DNA from: Pseudomonas sp. MN1F | Lineage (GTDB): Bacteria; Pseudomonadota; Gammaproteobacteria; Pseudomonadales; Pseudomonadaceae | Direction: 5' to 3' | NCBI RefSeq assembly: GCF_009391885.1 | Contig: NZ_VZII01000009.1 | Location: 248,001-312,000, forward strand | DNA length: 64,000 nt | Part shown: positions 17,621 to 25,700 of the stretch, in pieces | How positions within the stretch are numbered: the stretch's first letter is position 1 | How the letters are laid out: each line of letters starts with the position of its first letter | The notes under the pieces: model-generated | Told to the model about the DNA's origin: nothing | Databases searched by the model: none | What the model saw: only the letters and a program-made list of their open reading frames with translations | Made by a program: the position numbers and the translations under genes

Positions 17621-19153
17621 GTGACCGTACTGACCCTCAAGCCCGGCACCCTGACCCTGGCCCAGCTGCGCGCCATCCACGCCGCACCCGTGCGCCTGCA
17701 GCTGGATGCCAGCGCCACGCCAGCCATCGACGCCAGCGTTGCCTGCGTCGAGCAGATCATTGCCGAAGACCGTACCGCCTACGGCATCAACACCGGTTTC
17801 GGCCTGCTGGCCTCGACCCGCATCGCCAGCCACGACCTTGAGAACCTGCAGCGCTCGCTGGTGCTGTCCCACGCCGCCGGTATCGGCGCGCCGCTGGATG
17901 ACGCCCTGGTGCGGCTGATCATGGTCCTCAAGATCAACAGCCTCAGCCGTGGTTTCTCCGGTATCCGCCGCAAGGTCATCGATGCGCTGATCGCCCTGGT
18001 CAACGCCGAAGTCTATCCGCACATCCCGCTCAAGGGCTCGGTGGGTGCTTCCGGCGACCTGGCACCGCTGGCGCACATGTCGCTGGTACTGCTCGGTGAA
18101 GGCAAGGCCCGTTATCAGGGCCAGTGGCTGCCGGCTACCGAAGCCCTGGCTGTTGCTGGCCTCGAGCCGCTGACCCTGGCTGCCAAGGAGGGCCTGGCCC
18201 TGCTCAACGGCACCCAGGCTTCCACCGCCTACGCCCTGCGCGGCCTGTTCCACGCCGAAGACCTGTATGCCGCCGCCATCGCCTGCGGTGGCCTGAGCGT
18301 CGAAGCCGCGCTGGGTTCGCGTTCGCCGTTCGATGCACGCATCCACGAAGTGCGTGGCCAGCGTGGCCAGATCGACACCGCTGCCTGCTTCCGCGACCTG
18401 CTGGGCGACTCCAGCGAAGTGTCGCTGTCGCACAAGAACTGCGACAAGGTCCAGGACCCGTACTCGCTGCGCTGCCAGCCACAGGTCATGGGCGCCTGCC
18501 TGACCCAGATCCGCCAGGCCGCCGAGGTGCTGGGCATCGAAGCCAACGCCGTGTCGGACAACCCGCTGGTGTTCGCCGCCGAAGGCGACGTGATTTCCGG
18601 TGGCAACTTCCACGCCGAGCCGGTGGCCATGGCCGCCGACAACATCGCCCTGGCGATCGCCGAAATCGGTTCGCTGAGCGAGCGCCGCATCTCGCTGATG
18701 ATGGACAAGCACATGTCCCAGCTGCCGCCGTTCCTGGTGGAAAATGGCGGGGTCAACTCCGGCTTCATGATCGCCCAGGTCACCGCTGCAGCCCTGGCCA
18801 GCGAGAACAAGGCCTTGTCGCACCCGCACAGTGTCGATAGCCTGCCGACCTCGGCCAACCAGGAAGACCACGTGTCGATGGCCCCGGCTGCTGGCAAGCG
18901 CCTGTGGGAAATGGCCGAGAACACCCGTGGTGTGCTGGCCATCGAATGGCTGGGTGCGTGTCAGGGGTTGGACCTGCGCAAAGGCCTGAAGACTTCGGCC
19001 AAGCTGGAGCAGGCGCGCCAGGCGCTGCGTCGTGAAGTGCCGCACTATGACCGTGACCGCTTCTTTGCTCCGGACATCGAGGCAGCTGTCGAGCTGCTGG
19101 CCAAGGGCAGCCTGACCGGGCTGCTGCCTGCTGGTGTCCTGCCTAGCCTGTGA
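17621..19153 (+). CDS. hutH: Histidine ammonia-lyase
   Basis: HutH removes ammonia from L-histidine to give urocanate, the first step and the source of the inducer. The product is 510 aa, starting at GTG 17621 behind GGAG. The electrophilic MIO cofactor forms from Ala-Ser-Gly at 143-145 counting Met ([16 protein letters not shown]), matching Ser143 of the P. putida enzyme. YGINTGFG near residue 50 and [10 protein letters not shown] near 410 are the other active-site blocks. It follows hutU with a 70-base gap and precedes the transporter gene. Confidence 0.98.
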   Translation: MTVLTLKPGTLTLAQLRAIHAAPVRLQLDASATPAIDASVACVEQIIAEDRTAYGINTGFGLLASTRIASHDLENLQRSLVLSHAAGIGAPLDDALVRLIMVLKINSLSRGFSGIRRKVIDALIALVNAEVYPHIPLKGSVGASGDLAPLAHMSLVLLGEGKARYQGQWLPATEALAVAGLEPLTLAAKEGLALLNGTQASTAYALRGLFHAEDLYAAAIACGGLSVEAALGSRSPFDARIHEVRGQRGQIDTAACFRDLLGDSSEVSLSHKNCDKVQDPYSLRCQPQVMGACLTQIRQAAEVLGIEANAVSDNPLVFAAEGDVISGGNFHAEPVAMAADNIALAIAEIGSLSERRISLMMDKHMSQLPPFLVENGGVNSGFMIAQVTAAALASENKALSHPHSVDSLPTSANQEDHVSMAPAAGKRLWEMAENTRGVLAIEWLGACQGLDLRKGLKTSAKLEQARQALRREVPHYDRDRFFAPDIEAAVELLAKGSLTGLLPAGVLPSL

Positions 19154-19162
19154 TACCCCCAG

Positions 19163-19245
19163 GGCCGCTGCGCGGCCAATCACCAGCAAGCCGGTTCCCA
19201 CATTGACGGTGCAAACCCGCCCGTTGTGGGCGCCGGCTTGCCGGC
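19163..19245. repeat. REP-type inverted pair between hutH and hutT
   Basis: A short GGCCGC-TGC-GCGGCC hairpin (19163-19177) is followed by the arm CAAGCCGGTTCCCACA (19186-19201) and its inverted partner TGTGGGCGCCGGCTTG (19225-19240), which overlaps the palindrome GCCGGCTTGCCGGC (19232-19245). Such paired elements are typical extragenic repeats of the P. putida group. They may protect the 3' end of hutH mRNA or separate hutH from hutT expression. Confidence 0.7.
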
Positions 19246-19285
19246 GAAAGGGCTGCAAAACAGCCCCCATCGACCTCACGACCAC

Positions 19286-19293
19286 AAAAACAA
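19286..19293 (+). promoter_or_regulatory. A-rich Crc/Hfq-type motif ahead of hutT
   Basis: AAAAACAA (AANAANAA pattern) lies just before the TAAGGA ribosome site of the permease gene, inside an A-rich stretch in an otherwise GC-rich leader. Confidence 0.55.
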
Positions 19294-19307
19294 TTTAAGG
19301 ACGTGAC

Positions 19308-20699
19308 ATGCAACAAGCTCAAGGTCTCAAGCGCGGGCTAACGGCCCGCCACATCCGTTTCATGGCCCTTGGCTCTGCCATCGGCACCGGCCTGTTCTAC
19401 GGTTCCGCCTCGGCCATCCAGATGGCCGGCCCGGCGGTGCTGCTGGCCTACCTGATCGGCGGCGCCGCGGTATTCATGGTCATGCGCGCCCTCGGCGAAA
19501 TGGCCGTGCACAACCCGGTGGCCGGCTCCTTCGGCCATTACGCCACCACCTACCTCGGCCCCATGGCCGGCTTCATCCTCGGCTGGACCTACGCCTTCGA
19601 GATGGTCATCGTGGCCATCGCCGACATCACCGCCTTCGGTATCTACATGGGCTTCTGGTTCCCGGAAGTGGCCCGCTGGATCTGGGTGCTGGGCATCGTC
19701 TTCGTGATCGGCGGCCTCAACCTGTGCAACGTCAAGGTGTTCGGCGAAATGGAATTCTGGCTGTCGCTGCTCAAGGTCGGCGCCATCGTGGCGATGATCC
19801 TGGCCGGCCTCGGCATCATGGCCTTTGGCTTCAGCCAGGTGACTGGCGAACATGCCGTGGGCATCAGCAACCTGTTCGAGCATGGCGGCTTCATGCCCAA
19901 TGGCATCGGTGGCCTGATCGCCTCCTTCGCCGTGGTGATGTTCGCCTTCGGTGGCATCGAGATCATCGGCGTCACTGCCGGTGAAGCCAAGGACCCGCAG
20001 CGCGTCATCCCCAAGGCGATCAACGCCGTGCCCCTGCGCATCCTGCTGTTCTACGTGCTGACCCTGTTGGTGCTGATGTGCCTGTACCCGTGGCCGCAGA
20101 TCGGCAGCGAAGGCAGCCCGTTCGTGCAGATCTTCAGCCATCTCGGTATTGGCTCTGCCGCTGCCGTGCTGAACATCGTGGTGATCTCGGCTGCGATTTC
20201 GGCAATCAACAGCGACATCTTCGGCGCCGGCCGCATGATGTACGGCCTGGCTCAGCAAGGCCATGCACCGCGCAGCTTCGGCAAGCTGTCGAAACACGGC
20301 GTGCCATGGATGACCGTGGTAGTGATGGGCGCGGCGCTGCTGGTTGGTGTGCTGCTCAACTACCTGATCCCGGAAAACGTGTTCCTGCTGATCGCCTCCA
20401 TCGCCACCTTCGCCACCGTGTGGGTGTGGCTGATGATCCTGGTCACCCAGGTGGCCATGCGCCGCAGCATGAGCGCTGCAGAGGCGGCCCAGCTGAAGTT
20501 CCCGGTACCGTTCTGGCCTTACGGCCCGGCCATGGCCATTGCCTTCATGGTGTTCATTTTCGGTGTACTCGGTTACTTCCCGGATACTCAGGCGGCCTTG
20601 CTGGTCGGCGTGGTCTGGGTGGTGTTCCTGGTGGCGTCCTACCTGCTGTGGTGCAAGCCGCGTGCAGGCAAGCACGTGCCGGTCGAGCTGCACCGCTAG
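19308..20699 (+). CDS. hutT: Histidine permease of the APC family (HutT-like)
   Basis: This 463-aa inner-membrane amino-acid permease has about 12 hydrophobic segments. It belongs to the amino acid-polyamine-organocation family, near the ProY/HutT group. The start shows the family pattern [27 protein letters not shown], with the GSAIGTGLF substrate loop in TM1, and later [25 protein letters not shown] and [20 protein letters not shown]. The neighbours are all histidine catabolic genes, so proton-coupled histidine uptake is the likely role. A ProY-like name is found in some annotations. Confidence 0.9.
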   Translation: MQQAQGLKRGLTARHIRFMALGSAIGTGLFYGSASAIQMAGPAVLLAYLIGGAAVFMVMRALGEMAVHNPVAGSFGHYATTYLGPMAGFILGWTYAFEMVIVAIADITAFGIYMGFWFPEVARWIWVLGIVFVIGGLNLCNVKVFGEMEFWLSLLKVGAIVAMILAGLGIMAFGFSQVTGEHAVGISNLFEHGGFMPNGIGGLIASFAVVMFAFGGIEIIGVTAGEAKDPQRVIPKAINAVPLRILLFYVLTLLVLMCLYPWPQIGSEGSPFVQIFSHLGIGSAAAVLNIVVISAAISAINSDIFGAGRMMYGLAQQGHAPRSFGKLSKHGVPWMTVVVMGAALLVGVLLNYLIPENVFLLIASIATFATVWVWLMILVTQVAMRRSMSAAEAAQLKFPVPFWPYGPAMAIAFMVFIFGVLGYFPDTQAALLVGVVWVVFLVASYLLWCKPRAGKHVPVELHR

Positions 20700-20714
20700 T
20701 CAAGGAGATTGCAC

Positions 20715-21920
20715 ATGAGAACCCTCTGGCAGCACTGCCACGCGGCAACCCTGGCCGAGGGCCGTTACTCGATCATCGAGGACGCGGCCATCGTCACCAG
20801 CGCCGGGCTGATCGAATGGATCGGCCCCCGCGCCGAGCTGCAGCCGTTCGAGCTCGACCGCACGGTGGACCTGGGCGGCGCCTGGGTCACGCCGGGGCTG
20901 ATCGACTGCCACACCCATGCGGTGTTCGGCGGCAACCGCAGCGGCGAGTTCGAGCAGCGCCTGCAAGGCGTCAGCTATGCCGAGATCGCCGCCCAGGGTG
21001 GCGGTATCGCCAGCACCGTGCGGGCCACCCGCGCGGCCAGCGAGGACGAACTGTTCGCCAGTGCTCGCCAGCGGGTTCAGGCGTTGATGCGCGATGGCGT
21101 GACCACGATCGAGGTCAAGTCCGGCTACGGCCTGGACCTGGCCAACGAGCGCAAGATGCTGCGCGTGGCCCGGCGCCTGGCCGATGAGCTGCCGCTGGCG
21201 GTGCGCGCCACCTGCCTGGCCGCCCATGCCTTGCCGCCGGAGTATGCCGGCAGGGCGGATGACTACATCGCGCATATCTGTGACGAGATGCTGCCCGCTT
21301 TGGCCGCTGAAGGCCTGGTGGATGCGGTGGACGCGTTCTGCGAACACCTGGCGTTCTCCCCGGCACAGGTCGAAAAGGTGTTCATCAAGGCGCACGCACT
21401 GGGCTTGCCGGTCAAGCTCCATGCCGAACAGTTGTCGTCGCTGCACGGCTCCAGCCTGGCGGCGCGCTACCAGGCGCTGTCGGCCGATCACCTGGAATTC
21501 ATGACCGAGGAAGACGCCATCGCCATGGCCAAGGCTGGCACGGTTGCCGTGCTGCTGCCGGGCGCCTTCTATTTCCTGCGTGAAACCCAGCTGCCGCCGA
21601 TGGACGCTCTGCGTCGTCACGGGGTGAAGATTGCCCTGGCCAGCGACCTCAACCCGGGCACCTCGCCAGGTTTGTCGCTGCGCCTGATGCTGAACATGGG
21701 TTGCACGCTGTTCCGCATGACCCCGGAAGAGGCCTTGGCCGGCGTCACCTTGCACGCCGCCACGGCGCTGGGCCTGGGTGACAGCCACGGGTCGCTTGAG
21801 GTCGGCAAGGTTGCCGACTTCGTCGCCTGGCAGATCGCCCGTCCTGCCGACCTGGCCTACTGGCTGGGCGGTGACCTGCCCAAGCGCGTGGTGCGCAAGG
21901 GCCACGAAATTTCCAATTGA
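20715..21920 (+). CDS. hutI: Imidazolonepropionase
   Basis: HutI opens the imidazolone ring of 4-imidazolone-5-propionate to give N-formimino-L-glutamate, the third step. The product is 401 aa with the amidohydrolase fold. Metal-binding [12 protein letters not shown] is at about residue 75, KSGYGLDL is the substrate loop, KLHAEQLS carries the metal His, and [10 protein letters not shown] provides the catalytic Asp. The start is ATG 20715 behind AAGGAG; the preceding TTG is not needed. It lies 15 bases behind hutT and 10 ahead of hutG. Confidence 0.97.
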   Translation: MRTLWQHCHAATLAEGRYSIIEDAAIVTSAGLIEWIGPRAELQPFELDRTVDLGGAWVTPGLIDCHTHAVFGGNRSGEFEQRLQGVSYAEIAAQGGGIASTVRATRAASEDELFASARQRVQALMRDGVTTIEVKSGYGLDLANERKMLRVARRLADELPLAVRATCLAAHALPPEYAGRADDYIAHICDEMLPALAAEGLVDAVDAFCEHLAFSPAQVEKVFIKAHALGLPVKLHAEQLSSLHGSSLAARYQALSADHLEFMTEEDAIAMAKAGTVAVLLPGAFYFLRETQLPPMDALRRHGVKIALASDLNPGTSPGLSLRLMLNMGCTLFRMTPEEALAGVTLHAATALGLGDSHGSLEVGKVADFVAWQIARPADLAYWLGGDLPKRVVRKGHEISN

Positions 21921-21930
21921 GCGAGGCACG

Positions 21931-22734
21931 ATGGACAAGGTACTGAGTTTTCACCAGGGCCACCTGCCGCTGCTGATCAGCATGCCCCATGCCGGCCTCA
22001 AGCTGACCCCGGCGGTGGACAATGGCTTGGTCGAGCAGGCCCGCAGCCTGCCCGACACCGACTGGCACATCCCGCGCCTGTACGACTTCGCCCGTGAGCT
22101 GGGCGCCAGCGTGGTGGCGGCGGAGTATTCGCGCTTCGTCATCGACCTGAACCGCCCGGACGACGACAAACCGTTGTACGTCGGTGCCACCACCGGTCTG
22201 TACCCGGCCACCCTGTTCGACGGCGAGCCGCTGTTCAAGGAAGGCCAAGCGCCGACCGCCGAGGCGCGCAAGACCTATCTGGAGTCGATCTGGCGCCCTT
22301 ATCACAACACGATCCAGAGCGAGCTGGCGCGCCTGCGTGAGGCCCATGGTTATGCACTGCTGTGGGATGCCCACTCGATCCGTTCGCTGATCCCGCACCT
22401 GTTCGATGGCAAGCTGCCGGACTTCAACCTGGGTACCTTCAATGGCGCCAGTTGCGACCCGCAACTGGGCGAGCGATTGCAAGGCGTGTGCGCCGAAGCG
22501 GGCAACTACAGCCATGTGCTCAATGGTCGCTTCAAGGGCGGGCATATCACCCGTCACTATGGTGACCCGGCCAACCATATCCATGCGGTGCAACTGGAGC
22601 TGGCACAGAGCACTTACATGGAAGAAGTTGAACCGTTCAATTACCGTGAAGACCTGGCTCAGCCGACTCAGCAAGTACTGAGGCAGCTTCTGCAAGCGCT
22701 GCTGGCGTGGGGTAAGGAGCGGTATGGGCGGTAA
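21931..22734 (+). CDS. hutG: N-formylglutamate deformylase
   Basis: HutG hydrolyses N-formyl-L-glutamate, the HutF product, to glutamate and formate, finishing histidine breakdown. The product is 267 aa, of the FGase family. Typical blocks are SMPHAGL near the start, DTDWHIPRLY, VIDLNRPDDDKPLY, LLWDAHSIRSLIP and RFKGGHITRHYG. It is the last gene of the hut structural operon and is followed by a hairpin before the convergent giant gene. Confidence 0.96.
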   Translation: MDKVLSFHQGHLPLLISMPHAGLKLTPAVDNGLVEQARSLPDTDWHIPRLYDFARELGASVVAAEYSRFVIDLNRPDDDKPLYVGATTGLYPATLFDGEPLFKEGQAPTAEARKTYLESIWRPYHNTIQSELARLREAHGYALLWDAHSIRSLIPHLFDGKLPDFNLGTFNGASCDPQLGERLQGVCAEAGNYSHVLNGRFKGGHITRHYGDPANHIHAVQLELAQSTYMEEVEPFNYREDLAQPTQQVLRQLLQALLAWGKERYGR

Positions 22735-22750
22735 AGCTCGCCGGTGAGCA

Positions 22751-22782
22751 TGGCGACGCGATGCAGGGCATGCGCGTCGCCA
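22751..22782. terminator. Hairpin between hutG and the convergent giant gene
   Basis: TGGCGACGCG (22751-22760) and CGCGTCGCCA (22773-22782) form a perfect 10-bp stem, extended by ATGC/GCAT with a bulge. There is no long T-run. It probably acts as a bidirectional transcript end. Confidence 0.6.
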
Positions 22783-22793
22783 GTCACTTCGGA

Positions 22794-25700
22794 TCAATTG
22801 TTGTTGATTTGCGCGATGGTGAGTTCGCGCAGTATCTCGAGCTCTTCCTGATCCTTTTCCATTTGCAGTGCCAGCTGCAGAGCCAACTCATCCTGCAGCG
22901 GGTGGTCCTGGCTGGCCAGCTCAAGCACTCGCAGGCGGAAGCGTGCCTCTACTTCGGCGAAGCGGTCGGCATGAATGGCGCGCAGGCGCGCAACCCAATC
23001 TCTATTTCTCAGCATGTAGTCGACCAGGGCATCGCCCAGTTCGCTTTCGCGGACCTTCTCCAGCACGCTGGACAGCTCACCGCGGGCCAGATTCGCGGCC
23101 CCTCGGAAACGCATGCTATCGGCAATCGGCAGCTCCAGTTCCCTGGCCAGTTCGCGACGGTAGGCCAGTCTCACCGAGACTACGTCTCCTGAGCCCTTCC
23201 GGTGTTCGGCCAGTGTCTCCAACTGATCAATCCGGAACAGCTGCAACAGGCGTTGACGCAGCGCTTGCAGGGTATCTCCAGCGTCGATAAGCAGGTGCTG
23301 GTTCATCAGGTACAGTTCGATGTTGTTGAACGTCTGCAACGCACCATCATGGCAGGTCTGCGAGCCGCTCACAGGGTGAGGCAGGGCTTCCACGGCGATT
23401 TGCTCCATGGTTGCCCGGTCTACCTCGTTGCTCACTGCTGCTACCAGTACCAGGCGTACCCGCTCGCAGAACGTGGTGCGCGTGGTTGGATCGACGTAGG
23501 GCGCTGCGTTGTGCAATCGGCCTGCCAGGCGCAACAGGTCACTGCCTTCGAGCTGTGCCCAGCAGTCCTTGAGTGCCTCGTTCTGTGCTTCGTTGCCGAG
23601 CATCCAGTCCTCCAGCCTGGGCGTGTCGTCGCCAAGCAGGGGGAAGTGCGGATGATCGAGTGAGCCTTCGCTCGATGAGTCGACAAGCTGCAGGTTGCCA
23701 GGGATATCCAGAGCGAATGAGTAGCTGTGCTGGCTGTCCGAGAATGCCCGCACGCGCAGGATGGTATCGAGCGGCAATGGGTTATCGAACAGCGCGATCG
23801 ACGATATCGGCATCGGGTTGTTCAGGTTCGACAGAATGTGCTCAGGCAACTGGCTGATATTGTTCGCACTCAAGTCCAGCAGTTCGAGCGGCAGCAGGCT
23901 GTCGCACCAGCTTGGCCACGCCCGCAGGTCCATGTTGGTCAGCGCCAGTGACTGCAGGTTGCGGGACAGTTGTGCGGGTACTTGATCGATGGTGCCTACG
24001 CGGTTGCCGGAAAGGTCTAAGGAGGTCAGGTTTTCCAGCCCGGCGAAGATCTCCAGCGTGGACTGGTCGACTTCCAGGCCCATGTTGCGAAATTCCAGGT
24101 GGGTCAGGTGGGGAACACGCGCCAGTGCCGAGGCCAGCGAAGGTGTTGCTGCCTGATGGGCATCGATGGTCAGCCGGGTGACATTCGGAAAACGGCTCAG
24201 CAGTTCATCGAGCTGCGATGCGCTGCCACGCAAACGGGTCAGGGTCATTGCCCGGACACGCTCGCCAAAGAACGCTGGCAGCCGGCGGGGGAAATGCTCA
24301 ATGGCCACATCCTCTAGCTGCAGACGCAGGTAGAGTTGCCCCTGTTCCTGCTGCTGCCAGAACCCATTGATGGCGGTCTCGATGCGCTGCCTGTCTGCCA
24401 GCGCTTCCTGGGTCAGCGGGTTGCTCGAACTGGAGGCGTGCGCCCAGCCGTCGATGGCATCACGCATCTGCTGGCGCTCACTGCGGATGCGGGTGAGTTG
24501 TTCAGAGAGCGCGGCGGTCTGGTCTGTGGTGATGCCGGACATATCGACGCGCTCATTCAGCCGCAAGCGCTGCAAATGGCTTTCGTTGATGCTGTTGCCC
24601 TGCAATGAGATCTGCGGCGCAGTGCTGATGGTTTCTGCTTCGTTCAGCAGGAACGAGGGCAATGACCTGAGGTTGTTGTCGCGCAGGGACAGTTGGGCGA
24701 TCCGTCCCAGGGCGTCACTGCCAATGCCTATTGGCCATTGCGACAATTGCATCTGGTTCAGGCCCAGGTAATCCAGGGTCAGCTCATGGAAACTCGGGCT
24801 GTTGTTCTGCGCCAACCGATTACCGCTCAAGTCCAGATAGCGCAACTGGTCAAGCCCTGACAACAGGCTCAGATCGCTCTCCGATAGCGAAATGTTCTGA
24901 TTGGTTATTGCCAGCCGCTGCAAGCCGGGCAAGCTTTCGCTAATGGTCGGAATGCTGAACAGGAAAGAGGAGGGGGTCGACCTGGGGTCATATGGGCGGC
25001 TGATTTGCAGAGAATCAATGTTTGGCATCTGCCGGAGCAGGCGTTGCAACAGGCGTTCGTTTTGCGCCCAACCGGCTAGCGCGCCTGAGGGCAAGTCGTG
25101 CAGGGTAAGACGGCGAACACGGGCGGTGAAGAAGTCGGGCAGGATCAGCGGGATGTCCGCCAGTGGTACTTGCTGGATGCGCAGCTCGGCGCTGTGCTCC
25201 AGCCCCTGTTCCAGGGCGGTGTCGTACCAATGCTGGAGGATGGATTCGCGCAGGATGTGGTAATCGTGTGCCGCTTGGTCTGACGCTGGGGAGATGGCTT
25301 CGCTCCAGTCGTTAAGCTTTGCTTGCAGGATGTCGCGTTGCTCGCGCAACAGTTGCAAGTGCGCAAGCGCCTGTGGCCGTGTGCGGTTGACAGTGACCAT
25401 CCTGAGCACTTGGTCCGCTGTCCATTGCGTATGCTCAGCCAAACCGGTGGCGGCGATGGCGTCCAGCAATGCTTGCCGTGGAACGTTGCTGTCGGCGGTC
25501 GAATGGCCGCCGCTCAGAGGGTAGCCCAAGCGACCGTCGGCCAGGCGCATCGGTGAACGAAAGCCGGGCCGCACGGTGTGCATGCCGAGTACTTGCCTGA
25601 GGGCATTGCGTGGCAACAAGGGGGCGTTCTGCACCCACTGGCGCAGGCCTGCTGCAGCGTCGATACCCAGGCTCGCCATGGCCTCAGGCAGTGCTTCGCA

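Noticed and set aside
15781..19285. Long antisense frames over hutU and hutH (564 and 581 codons)
   Set aside because: Low-complexity His/Gln/Arg/Val-rich translations with no family resemblance; both lie opposite strongly supported enzymes.
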